The notes beneath the pieces are model-generated. The model made no database searches, was not told where the DNA came from, and saw only the letters and a program-made list of their open reading frames with translations. Source: Nonomuraea ceibae (GTDB lineage: Bacteria > Actinomycetota > Actinomycetes > Streptosporangiales > Streptosporangiaceae). Taken from it: a DNA stretch of 64,000 nt. Both the position numbers and the translations under genes were made by a program. This document shows, one piece after another, positions 8,273 through 16,878 of the stretch. The stretch spans positions 1 through 64,000 of the forward strand of contig NZ_JAHKRO010000048.1 in the NCBI RefSeq assembly GCF_019396325.1, in the 5' to 3' direction. The first letter of the stretch is position 1, and the number at the start of each line of letters is the position of its first letter.

Positions 8273-8677
8273 ATGCACTTCACCGGCAGAATCGCCACCA
8301 TCGCGGCCACCACCGTCACCGCCAGCGGCCTGGCCTTGGCCGCCCTCGCCACCCCGGCCCTGGCCGTAGACCCGCCGATCGCCCCCCACGCCCAGGCCAC
8401 CGCCCAAGTCAACGCCAACGGCACCATCGAAAACTCCAAGAACGTCACCGGCGTCACCAAGGTCAGCACCGGCAAGTACTGCGTCAAGCTCCACCGCGAC
8501 ATCAACGCCGCCCGCGCCGTCCCCGTCGCCACCCTGCGCGCCACCGCCGACTGGCGCAGCGAGATCTACACCAACGTCGACAGCTCGCACTGCGCCGGCC
8601 ACCCCAACGCCATCTTCGTCTACACCGGCAAGAACGGCGCAGCCGCCGACGAACCGTTCTTCCTGCTCGTCCCCTAA
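8273..8677 (+). CDS. Secreted hypothetical protein (134 aa)
   Basis: The signal peptide is clear: MHFTGR, then a hydrophobic Ala/Leu core and ATPALA-VD as the cleavage site near residue 32. The mature ~102 residues contain Cys71 and Cys105 (KYCVKLH and SHCAGHP), which could form one disulfide. They also have several Asn/Thr/Val-rich strands suggesting a beta fold. AGAAGGC precedes the ATG. The gene is followed 79 bases later by another secreted-protein gene in the same direction, so the two may be co-expressed. No family is recognised. Confidence 0.8.
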   Translation: MHFTGRIATIAATTVTASGLALAALATPALAVDPPIAPHAQATAQVNANGTIENSKNVTGVTKVSTGKYCVKLHRDINAARAVPVATLRATADWRSEIYTNVDSSHCAGHPNAIFVYTGKNGAAADEPFFLLVP

Positions 8678-8756
8678 CGACATCTGCCCGCCCGATGACG
8701 CCACTTCGCAGGCTCTCGCCCGCGAACGCCGGGCCCACCTCCCCCAAGGAGCACGC

Positions 8757-9128
8757 ATGACCACTTCTTTCCCCGCGCGCCTGCGCCTCTCCTGCAAGGC
8801 CGCCGCCGCGGCGGCGCTGGCCATGGCCGTCATCGGCCCGCCCCTATCAGCTTCCGCTACGTCCGCTCAATCGGCCTCCGCTGCCTTCCCCTGCCCGCCC
8901 GTACTGGGGATCTGCGCCTACGACGTGGACGACAACCTCAGGGTGCTCTTCGACGACGAAGCCGACATCACCCCGCCCATCGTCCGGGCGGCCAACCACA
9001 GCGGCAACCCCTGGTGCTTCTACAACTGGTTCGGGTACGGCGGGAACCGCCAGGAACTCGCCCCGGGACAGGTCGTCGACGACTTCGGCTTCGTCATCCG
9101 CGCCGCTCGACGCGGACCGTGTGACTGA
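8757..9128 (+). CDS. Secreted hypothetical protein (123 aa)
   Basis: AAGGAG precedes the ATG. A basic start (MTTSFPARLRLSCK) is followed by an Ala-rich hydrophobic core and ASA-type sites near residues 32-42. The mature part has five Cys-containing spots (FPCPPVLGICAYD, PWCFYNWFGYGG, GPCD at the very end), aromatic/Gly patches and an acidic segment. The CFYNWFGYGG stretch is faintly like the beta/gamma-crystallin-type I36 peptidase-inhibitor fold, which I mention only as a possibility. A strong hairpin terminator follows 84 bases downstream. Confidence 0.78.
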   Translation: MTTSFPARLRLSCKAAAAAALAMAVIGPPLSASATSAQSASAAFPCPPVLGICAYDVDDNLRVLFDDEADITPPIVRAANHSGNPWCFYNWFGYGGNRQELAPGQVVDDFGFVIRAARRGPCD

Positions 9129-9211
9129 TCGACGCGCGACCGCCTCCAGTGAGCTGAGCGGCGGTGCGCTGCCGACTCACTAACTGAACCAGCCCGGCAT
9201 CGATCACGCCC

Positions 9212-9240
9212 CGACGCCCGAGCCGAACGCTCGGGCGTCG
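9212..9240 (+). terminator. Hairpin terminator after the secreted-protein pair
   Basis: CGACGCCCGAG (9212-9222) pairs perfectly with CTCGGGCGTCG (9230-9240) across a 7-base loop, and TTGC follows. The 11-bp GC stem lies after the stop at 9126-9128. It may also serve the operon arriving from the right, whose last gene ends at 9656. Confidence 0.75.
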
Positions 9241-9655
9241 TTGCATCCCGCTCCAATCCGCCTGCGTCCCGCTCGGCGGCACCAAAAGATGGGCGTGCCT
9301 CTCAGCAATCAGATGAATACATAAGGCGAGTGGTCGAGTCTCCGGGTGCTGCTACTTCTCACCGAGATTCGGGCCCGATCGGTCCCCGACAAGCGCTGCT
9401 GCTACTCACCAGCAACTCAACCGAGTGTTGGAGTGCTGCCGCCGGGCCTGCAGCGTCAGGACCTTGATAAGGCCAGGGCGGCACCGGAGGGATACTCCGG
9501 TCCAGGCCCGGGCGGGCCTTGGCGATCTGGGGCAGCTACGACCAGCCTGGCTACCTGCCTCCTGCATCGTCCTGGCGATGGGCGTGCCAGGCGGTACGGC
9601 GATCGCCGACTCACAGCACCCACGGCGAGTTGCTCCCACATGACGCCGACCTCGC
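9241..9655. other. Intergenic, no supported gene
   Basis: This separates two convergent units, the secreted-protein pair and the lanthipeptide operon. The open frames have no ribosome site and no recognisable protein pattern. Confidence 0.5.
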
Positions 9656-12600
9656 TCAGGACCGGCGGCCGAGCTGTGCTTTCGTGGCTTCAGGAGGCCG
9701 GTCCGGGGTGACTGCTTGGCGGAAGGTGAACAGCTGATCGGGGTCACAGGTGGCCTTGACGCGCTGCATCCTGGGGTAGTTCTCGCCGTGGTAGGCCAGC
9801 GTCCAGTCGGTGAGTTCGGGGTCCATGCCGTTGGTGTAGCCGCCGATTCCCAGGTGCGGCTGCATGGCGGCGTGGACGTCGCGCAGCCACTGGAGTCTGT
9901 GCTCGATGTGGGCGCGGTCGGTGAACTGGTGCCAGTAGGAGTGGTACTGAACGACGCCGACCGCGGCCCGGTGCGGGAAGGCGGTTGCATCGGAGGGGCG
10001 ATCGTTGACCGCGCCGCCGAGGGCGTCGATGAGCAGGCCGCCGGCTCCGCCCACGCCGGTGAAGTGGTGCAGCCGCTCCAGAGCCGCGGCCATCTCGGCC
10101 GCTGATGCCGGGTTCATCGGCGCGCGCACGATGTGGGACTTGGCGGCGAAGGCGACGCGGGGTCCCCAGGTGCCGCCGCCCCAGCGGTCGGCTTCGGAGG
10201 CGGCCCGGATGTAGTCGCAGGGGACGATCACCCGGTGGGTTTCGGCCTGGCCCACTGCGGCGGTCAGCCGGTCCAGCACCGGTGCGAGGTCGCCGGGGGT
10301 GCCGATGAAGGTGCCGGTCACCGTCGGCGCCGAGGGCAGGCCGGAGTCGCTGAGCTGCTCGAAGGCGCAGCACACGGCGCGCGGCGTGGCCGGGCCGTTA
10401 ATCCAGGACGTCCAGCCCTGGATCACGGTCGCGGTCGCGGTGGCGGGCCAGGCGATCATGAAGCGGGTGAAGCTCAGGTCGCGGATGTCCTCGGTGGCGA
10501 ACTCCAGGGAGGTGACCACGCCGAAGTTGCCTCCGCCCCCACCGCACAGGGCCCAGAACAGGTCGTCGTCCGGGGGCGGCGAGTCAGGGCGCACCCGGCG
10601 GATGCGGCCGTCGGCGGTGACGATCTCGATCTCACGCAGGTGGTCGCAGGCCAGCCCCCACGCCCTGGTGAAGGCGCTCAGCCCGCCGCCGAGGGTGACC
10701 CCGGCCAGGCCGATGGTGGGGCAGCGGCCCAGCGGCAGCCCCGCTGCGGCGGCGGCCAGGGCGAGGTGCGCCTGCAGGCCCTTGACGCCGGCGCCGAACA
10801 GCGCCCGCCCGCCGCCCACGACGGCCGTGTTGAGTGAGCTGACGTCGAGCACGAGCCCGGGGCCGGTGGAGTATCCGGCGTAGCTGTGCCCGCCGGAGCG
10901 CAGCGCCAGCGGTACCCGGTCGGCTCGGGCGAAGTTCACGCATTCCACCACGTCCTGGACGTCGGCCGGGTAGGCGATCGCTTGCGGGCGGATGTCGTCG
11001 AAGCGCTGGTTGACCAGCAGCCGGGCTTGTTCGTAGGCGGCCTGCTCGGGCCGCAGCAGCACGCCGCGCATGCTCGACTGCAGCGCCGACCAGTTCGTCC
11101 CGGACGAGTTGGAGGGCCTTCGGCGGACCGGGGCGGCAGGCAGGCGGGCGCGACGCAGGGCGGACAGGGTGTGGAGGTCGGCGAGCACCGGATAGTCGAA
11201 CGGCAGCGGCCGCGGGCCGACCTGGTCGGGCACCGAGGTGAAGCCGCCGTCTGGGTCCTGCCGGTCCAGCAGGTACGTCACCGCCCGGGCGGCCGCGAGC
11301 CGGTCGCCCTGCCTGGCCAGCACCGGGACGGCTTGGGCGGTGGAGAGCACGTCGCTGGGGTCGCCGGGGAGCTGCCCCCAGCCGCCGTCGGGGTTCTGCG
11401 TCTGGACGAGGCGCGCCACGGACCGGGCGGTGGCGGCGGCGATCCGGGCGGCCAGGCCGGTGGTCGTCGAGAGGATTGTTGTGGGGATCGCGTGCAGGGC
11501 GTCCAGGGCGCGCAGGATGGCGCTGGACTCGCTGACCGTCCAGCTCCGCTCGAAGGTCCCGTCGGCAAGCTGAGCGTCCAGGATGAACTCCGCGGCGCCG
11601 GCGAGCAGCCGCTCGTGCCGGGCGGCCTGCGGGGCCAGCGCGAGGATCGCGCCGGCGGTCATGTCCAGGTCCGGCGCGTCGCCGCGCACCCAGGTGGGGA
11701 ATCCACCGCCGGGGGCGGCGATCTCGGTCAGGTACCTGGTCGCCTGCTCCAGCGTCTCGCGGTGCCGGATGGGGTCGGCGGCGTGCAGGAACTCCATGCA
11801 CCGGGTGGTGGTGTCCACGTCGGTCTGCCGCATGCCGGTGGCGAACGGCCAACCGCCGTCGGGGGCCTGCCAGGAGGCGACGAGATCGGCCATCCGGGGG
11901 ACGAACGGCGCCAGGGTGTCGTCGCTGGTGAACGCGAGGCCGGCCACGGCGGTCAGCCAGAGGTCCTGGCTGTCCAGGAACGGCACGCCGTCGTCGGCGT
12001 TGACGGCCAGGCACAGCCGTAGCAGGCCGTCGTCGAGGGTCTGGGCGTCCGGCCGGAAGGTGCGCACCGCGTGCAGGCCGAGCAGGTGAGTGGTGGCGCT
12101 GGCCTCCCACAGCACCCTGTCACGGCCCAGCGACATCAGCGCCACCAGGCGGTCGCGCTCGGCGTCGGTGACCGCGTGCACACGGTTGCAGGCGTGCGCG
12201 TGGATGATGCGGGCCGTCAGCAGGTGCACGTCGGTGAAGGTGGTGATGCCCTCGGGCCCGGCCGGCGCGGGAGCGTCCCAGTGGTCCAGGGGTGAGCCGC
12301 ACAGCAGATGCAACACCGTGCGCAGCATGACGGCCTTAAGCCGCCCGCGACCGGCGGTGCCGCCGACGGCCGCCATCGGCAGGCTGGCGGCCAGGTCCGG
12401 GGCACGGCCGGCCATGCCCGCCGGGTCCAGGCAGGCGTCGATCAGCAGGGCGTCCACCGGGCTCGCGCCGGGCCGGCGCTCCTTCAGGAACCGCGTCAGC
12501 CGGTCCTGCTCGCCGGGTTCGGCCCCATGCTTGCGCAGCAGGGCCAGCAGCAGCGCCGATTCCAGCACGCGGCTGCCGCACCGGTCGTCCACGGTGCCGC

Positions 12601-13567
12601 TGGCATCCACGGCGACGGCCAGGTGCTGCGCGAGCGCGCGCACGCCCCGCTCGTGAACGTCGGCGGTGAGGCCGGAGCCTAGCGGGTTGCGGTGGGTCTC
12701 TCGCTGCCAGGCCAGGGATCCGTCCCGGACCTGGCGGATCGGCGCGGCGCGATCGCCGCAGGCGGCGCGGTCGAAGTCGTCCATGCGCTCGGCAAGCATG
12801 ACCCGGGCCCGCGCCGCAGCCTCCGACCGGCTGCACCGGTGGTGGCGGGCGAGCACGCCGACGAGGTTCTCCACTCCCTCGTCCAGGTCCTGCGGCGCGG
12901 AGCGCAGGTCGTTGGTCCAGGCGACGATGTCGGCGCTCGCCTCCCGCAACCCGTCGAGCCCGCTCGCCTCAGGCAGGGCGCGTTCCACGACGGCGAGCAC
13001 CGGCAGCACAGTGATGGTGCGCCGGCGCAGCGCCAGATAGTCGTCGAGCCCAAGCTGCTCACCGCAGGCGCGCAGCCGCATCTCGGTGCAGGTGGCCTCG
13101 GCGAAGTCCCGGTAGAGAGCGAGAAAGCGGCTGCTCCATCCGGGCCGGGCCGAGACCTCGGTGCGCTGCCACAGATCGGTGAGCGCGCGCACCGCGGGCA
13201 CCGGGTGACGGGTTCCGCCGGTGCCGCCGAGCACGTCGAGCAACTGGTCCAGCAGGGCCCGCACCCGCTCCGGCGACTGGCCGTGCCGATCGAACCCGTC
13301 GTCGACCAGCGCGATGAACGCGCCCCACTGCGCGAGCAGAGCCAGCTCCGCCGGCCCGGCCTGCGGGGCCAGCCATCCGGCCATGCGACCCTGCCCCATC
13401 CGGGCCAGTCGCCGCATCTCCTCCTCGCCGGCGACCAGGCCGTGCCGCGCCGACCATGAACGTGCCTGGCGTTCGGCAAGGACCCAACCAGGACTACAAG
13501 TAATTGTTTTACAACTCTGAGTAGTCATTTTTTGGCAGGCTACCAGATGCCGATCGGCTTCAGCCAT
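9656..13567 (-). CDS. Tri-domain fusion: class I terpene synthase, class II terpene cyclase, BBE-type FAD oxidase
   Basis: One uninterrupted 1303-codon frame joins three enzymes. Residues ~20-290 are a class I terpene synthase alpha domain with the DDxxD-type motif DDGFD (89-93) and the NDxxSxxxD motif at 219-227 (WTNDLRSAPQD). Residues ~300-812 are an alpha-alpha toroid of the squalene-hopene/class II type, with QAPDGGWPF, QNPDGGWG and QDPDGGF repeats and a DxDTT acid motif DVDTT at 583-587. Residues ~825-1295 are a berberine-bridge-type oxidase with the FAD-linking His894 in SGGHSYAGYS, Cys949 in GRCPTIGLAG for a second covalent link, and the C-terminal NYPRMQRVKATCDPDQLF. This implies cyclisation of a polyprenyl diphosphate followed by flavin oxidation in one chain. 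It is the last gene of the lanthipeptide operon, 36 bases after its neighbour. The ribosome site is weak; an alternative start is 13528. Confidence 0.92.
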   Translation of the reverse strand: MAEADRHLVACQKMTTQSCKTITCSPGWVLAERQARSWSARHGLVAGEEEMRRLARMGQGRMAGWLAPQAGPAELALLAQWGAFIALVDDGFDRHGQSPERVRALLDQLLDVLGGTGGTRHPVPAVRALTDLWQRTEVSARPGWSSRFLALYRDFAEATCTEMRLRACGEQLGLDDYLALRRRTITVLPVLAVVERALPEASGLDGLREASADIVAWTNDLRSAPQDLDEGVENLVGVLARHHRCSRSEAAARARVMLAERMDDFDRAACGDRAAPIRQVRDGSLAWQRETHRNPLGSGLTADVHERGVRALAQHLAVAVDASGTVDDRCGSRVLESALLLALLRKHGAEPGEQDRLTRFLKERRPGASPVDALLIDACLDPAGMAGRAPDLAASLPMAAVGGTAGRGRLKAVMLRTVLHLLCGSPLDHWDAPAPAGPEGITTFTDVHLLTARIIHAHACNRVHAVTDAERDRLVALMSLGRDRVLWEASATTHLLGLHAVRTFRPDAQTLDDGLLRLCLAVNADDGVPFLDSQDLWLTAVAGLAFTSDDTLAPFVPRMADLVASWQAPDGGWPFATGMRQTDVDTTTRCMEFLHAADPIRHRETLEQATRYLTEIAAPGGGFPTWVRGDAPDLDMTAGAILALAPQAARHERLLAGAAEFILDAQLADGTFERSWTVSESSAILRALDALHAIPTTILSTTTGLAARIAAATARSVARLVQTQNPDGGWGQLPGDPSDVLSTAQAVPVLARQGDRLAAARAVTYLLDRQDPDGGFTSVPDQVGPRPLPFDYPVLADLHTLSALRRARLPAAPVRRRPSNSSGTNWSALQSSMRGVLLRPEQAAYEQARLLVNQRFDDIRPQAIAYPADVQDVVECVNFARADRVPLALRSGGHSYAGYSTGPGLVLDVSSLNTAVVGGGRALFGAGVKGLQAHLALAAAAAGLPLGRCPTIGLAGVTLGGGLSAFTRAWGLACDHLREIEIVTADGRIRRVRPDSPPPDDDLFWALCGGGGGNFGVVTSLEFATEDIRDLSFTRFMIAWPATATATVIQGWTSWINGPATPRAVCCAFEQLSDSGLPSAPTVTGTFIGTPGDLAPVLDRLTAAVGQAETHRVIVPCDYIRAASEADRWGGGTWGPRVAFAAKSHIVRAPMNPASAAEMAAALERLHHFTGVGGAGGLLIDALGGAVNDRPSDATAFPHRAAVGVVQYHSYWHQFTDRAHIEHRLQWLRDVHAAMQPHLGIGGYTNGMDPELTDWTLAYHGENYPRMQRVKATCDPDQLFTFRQAVTPDRPPEATKAQLGRRS

Positions 13568-13603
13568 GCCTTGGTCTGCAGGGTCGGTGAAGGCGTAACC
13601 CGC

Positions 13604-14767
13604 TCATGACCTCCCAAGCTGTGCCGCCACACCCTCGCCGGACTCGTGGGACGTCAAAGGAGCCGCGGCGAGCAGAGTGCGCAGGCGCGCTTCTGCGTGA
13701 TCTATCTCCTTGGTGATGGCGTTCCAGTGGACGTCCGGGATGCTGCCGGTACCGAGCGCTGCGGCGGCGATCACGGCGGTGAGGTTCTGGTGCTGCCGGC
13801 TGGTGATGGAGGAGCGCATCGCCGGGTGGCCGAGGACGTCGCGGGCGGCGTAGGCGTCGGTGGAGGCCACGTCGATGATTGCGGTGGCCAGGCAGGTGCT
13901 GGCCGCCGAGCTGTGGCAGGCGGCCACGTCGAGTGCGGTCAGGGCGAGGCGGACCCGGAACGCGGCCGTTGTCGGCTCCTCAGAGGTGAGCAGGCTGAGC
14001 ACCTCCCCGACCACGCGCTCCAGCTCGTCTCCGGAGGTGGGCGTGATACCCGAGCGAACAGCGATGCGCAGGAGCGACGCCACGGTGGCTTCCCACGGCT
14101 CGACCGGCACCGTGGAGTCGATCATCTCGGTCGCTTCGTCGAGGTGTCCCTGTTCCACCAGCGCCATGACCTTGAGTTGGCGGCCGTCCAGCAGCCGGTC
14201 GCCGATGCCGCGGTGGGCGGCCATGGCGTCGGCGGCATCGCTCCAGCGGCCCTGCTGGGCGAGGGCCCGGGCTCCGTCGATGAGCAGCGCCACCCACAGC
14301 TCCGTGCAGACCGCACGGTGCTCGTCGCTGCTGCGGGTCAGGGGCGAAAGGTCGACGGTGTGGCCGCAGATCACGGTGCTACCGCGCCTCTGGGCGGCGC
14401 GGTAGAGCTGGTCGAGTATCTCGTAGGCAGCCTTGCCGTCCCCTTCGCGGATCAGCATTCGGGCGATGTTGATCAGGGGCATCAGCGACATGACCGCGAT
14501 GTCCTGAGGCAGATCCCCGGCCTCGGCAAACACCTTGTGCTGCCGCCAGCACAAGGTCGCGGCCAGGTCGGGCAGGGCGGCGTCGGAGGCGATGAGCGCG
14601 GAGATGTTGAGGACTCCGCAGGCGCGGGCCACCAGGTCCCGGTGGTCAGCGCCTGCGGGTTCGATGCTCAGCGCGGTGAGATCGGCGATGCGCTCCGGCA
14701 GGGGTTTGCCGGGCGGTTTGGTACGGCAGACCAGCGGGATGCGAGCGGCGATCGCAGGGTCCATCAC
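13604..14767 (-). CDS. Helical-repeat protein of the lanthipeptide operon, function unknown
   Basis: A 387-residue, mostly helical protein whose pattern (pairs of amphipathic helices with A, L and G at repeat-like spacing, such as AALCWRQHKVFAEAGDLPQD and VMALVEQGHLDEATEMIDS) suggests TPR-like scaffolding. There is no catalytic signature, signal peptide or membrane segment. It begins with GTG-ATG 17 bases after the methyltransferase fusion, behind AAGGGGG, and ends 36 bases before the terpene fusion, so it is clearly within the operon. A scaffold or regulatory role can be guessed from the fold type only. It resembles the C-terminal repeat regions of actinomycete regulators that have lost their HTH. 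Confidence 0.85.
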   Translation of the reverse strand: MMDPAIAARIPLVCRTKPPGKPLPERIADLTALSIEPAGADHRDLVARACGVLNISALIASDAALPDLAATLCWRQHKVFAEAGDLPQDIAVMSLMPLINIARMLIREGDGKAAYEILDQLYRAAQRRGSTVICGHTVDLSPLTRSSDEHRAVCTELWVALLIDGARALAQQGRWSDAADAMAAHRGIGDRLLDGRQLKVMALVEQGHLDEATEMIDSTVPVEPWEATVASLLRIAVRSGITPTSGDELERVVGEVLSLLTSEEPTTAAFRVRLALTALDVAACHSSAASTCLATAIIDVASTDAYAARDVLGHPAMRSSITSRQHQNLTAVIAAAALGTGSIPDVHWNAITKEIDHAEARLRTLLAAAPLTSHESGEGVAAQLGRS

Positions 14768-14784
14768 GACGCTGGGTCCCCCTT

Positions 14785-16830
14785 CTACGGCCAGTCGACC
14801 ACGAGGCGGCTGGCGGGTTTGTCGATGATGAAGCGCGGGTCGGCCGCTTTGAGCAGGTCACGGCTGTCGGCGGTGGCCATGCGGAAGCCGGGAGCCGGGG
14901 CGTGGTTGCCGTAGTCGCGATCCCATTCCTCGATCGCCGCGGCGACCTGCTCGGTCAGGGTGGCGGCGCGCGGGCCGTGCCCGATGACGCCGATCTCCCA
15001 GAAACGTCCCTTGGCGTCCTCGCCTTCGCGGACGGTCAGGTAGGCCAGGGTGTCGCCGTCGAGCGCGGCCATCGAACCCCACGCGAAGTGCGGCGTGAAC
15101 CCCGGGCGGTTGCCGGGCATGCGGGAAAGCCCGTTCGGCAGGACGCACGCCAGCCACAGATACACCCACTGCCAGGGGTCGCCTTGCCGGAACTTCACCT
15201 CGGTGTAGAGCGGGTGCGCGGGGGTGTCGAGGATCGTGCGCATCGCCTCGCGGTCAACGAGTTGCTCGCCGAAAGTCTCCAGGTGGACATCGCCTTCCCC
15301 GTCGAGCTGAACGCGGGTGTAGATGTCGTCGCAGATGCCCTTACGCAGCGGCACGAAGGTCGCCATCTCGCAGGAGACCGTCTTCCAGGTGTCGCCGTCG
15401 CGCTCGAAGGCGAAGGAGCGGGAGATGCTGCCGCGGATGCGCATCGGGATTACCAGACGACCGTCGCGGGCGAGCTGGCCGAGTACCTGGGCCGGGATAT
15501 CGCCGGCACCCACGGTGAACTGGATGCGGTCGTAAGGAGCGTGCTCGGGCAGCCCGGCCGCGCCGTCGCCGAGCACTGCGGTCACGTTGGTGGCCCCGGC
15601 GGCTTGCAGGTGCCGTTGCGCGGTGTCGACGAGGTCATGGTCGACGTCGACGGTCCACACCCGGCCGGTCGGGGCGACGAGGTGGCCGAGGAGCGCGGCG
15701 TTGTAACCGGTGGCGGCTCCGGCCTCCAGGATGTTGTGGCCTGGCCGCGCGCCCACCTGCTCCAGCTGGGTGGCGACGATGGACGGCGCGGAGATGCACG
15801 AGATCATCTCGCCGCCGGCGTCGTGCTTGATCGCCACGGCGTCGTCGACGTAGGCGGCCTCGATGGCGGCGTCGGGGATGAACGTGTGGCGCTCGACCGT
15901 ACGGAACGCCTCGATGATCTCTGGGGTGCGCAGGTGACCGGAGTCGATGTACTTGGCCACCATGGCCTCGCGCAGCTCGGTGGGGTCGGCGGTGGTAGTG
16001 ATGGTGGTCTCCATCCTGGTGAAGGTAGGTGTTACCGATGAGGAGGGGCTGGTAGACGCGGCCGCCGATGCGGTATCTCCGAAGGCGGCCTGCCTGCCAA
16101 GCCAGGCCGCGGCGGCCTGCTCGGCCACGGGCGTACCGGCGCGGTTGAACGCGAAGATGGCGTGGTGGGCGAGGACGGCGCGCAGCCCTCGCGTCAGATG
16201 CCCGGCTTTGGCGAGCCGGGCGAGACGCCGACCGGCGTCCTGGAACGCGGCCACGCGCTCGCCCCAGCCCGGTTCGGGGCAGGGCCGCTGGGCGGCGTCG
16301 GCGTTCATGAGGCGCCGCATGGCGGTGATCGCCGCCGCCCGGCGCGCTTCGGTGGGCGGGTCGATCGATGGGCGGAGTTCGCCGATCTTCGCCCACACGT
16401 CGCCGACCTCGAACACATCAAGCCCGGCCGCTCGGAACATCGCCGACAGCAGCAGGATGCACCGCTCCCTGCTGTCGGGGCTGCCGGTCTCGGCCAAGGC
16501 GGCGGGGCTGTCGGCGCACCACACCTCGTGGGCGATGGCCATGCCCTGCGGGCCGCCGAACGCGTCCGTCTCAGGTTCATAGATGCCACCGGCCCATCCG
16601 GCCACCACCTGCTCGGCAACGAGCCGGTCGAGGAGGGCGGCTACGGACTGATCGGTGCGCAGTCGCAGCCCGCCGTCCTTGCGCAGGAAGTGGAAGCGCC
16701 GTCCGGCCAGCGCAGCCGAAACCCTGGCCGCCGCCTCCGGGCTCACCCCGGCGTCGGCGGAGAAACGGATCGTTGCCTGCCACCACTCCGGTTCGGCCGG
16801 TGGGGCGAGGTTGTCCTCGTAGCTGTCCAT
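14785..16830 (-). CDS. Lanthipeptide elimination domain fused to an isoaspartyl-type O-methyltransferase (FxLD system)
   Basis: Residues ~10-260 match the thiopeptide-type bacteriocin/LanB C-terminal domain (WWQATIRFSADAG, FHFLRKDGGLRLRT, AHEVWCAD), which removes glutamate from glutamylated Ser/Thr. Residues ~285-490 are a protein-L-isoaspartate methyltransferase fold with SAM motif ILEAGAATGYN (~367-377) and SCISAPSIVATQLEQV. The last ~170 residues are the extra domain of the FxLD-system methyltransferases. In related lanthipeptides such enzymes methylate a core Asp, giving succinimide and isoaspartate; Asp49 of the precursor here is the only core Asp. The chosen ATG at 16830 has GGAG ten bases upstream; an ATG at 16869 is the alternative. 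It follows the cyclase gene in the operon. Confidence 0.9.
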   Translation of the reverse strand: MDSYEDNLAPPAEPEWWQATIRFSADAGVSPEAAARVSAALAGRRFHFLRKDGGLRLRTDQSVAALLDRLVAEQVVAGWAGGIYEPETDAFGGPQGMAIAHEVWCADSPAALAETGSPDSRERCILLLSAMFRAAGLDVFEVGDVWAKIGELRPSIDPPTEARRAAAITAMRRLMNADAAQRPCPEPGWGERVAAFQDAGRRLARLAKAGHLTRGLRAVLAHHAIFAFNRAGTPVAEQAAAAWLGRQAAFGDTASAAASTSPSSSVTPTFTRMETTITTTADPTELREAMVAKYIDSGHLRTPEIIEAFRTVERHTFIPDAAIEAAYVDDAVAIKHDAGGEMISCISAPSIVATQLEQVGARPGHNILEAGAATGYNAALLGHLVAPTGRVWTVDVDHDLVDTAQRHLQAAGATNVTAVLGDGAAGLPEHAPYDRIQFTVGAGDIPAQVLGQLARDGRLVIPMRIRGSISRSFAFERDGDTWKTVSCEMATFVPLRKGICDDIYTRVQLDGEGDVHLETFGEQLVDREAMRTILDTPAHPLYTEVKFRQGDPWQWVYLWLACVLPNGLSRMPGNRPGFTPHFAWGSMAALDGDTLAYLTVREGEDAKGRFWEIGVIGHGPRAATLTEQVAAAIEEWDRDYGNHAPAPGFRMATADSRDLLKAADPRFIIDKPASRLVVDWP

Positions 16831-16878
16831 GGTTTCGTTGCTCCGGCTCGGTTGGGATTCGGCTCGCATGTGGAGGGG

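Noticed and set aside
10886..12022. Long plus-strand frames inside the terpene fusion gene
   Set aside because: They are shadows of the 1303-codon gene, which carries all the recognisable motifs.
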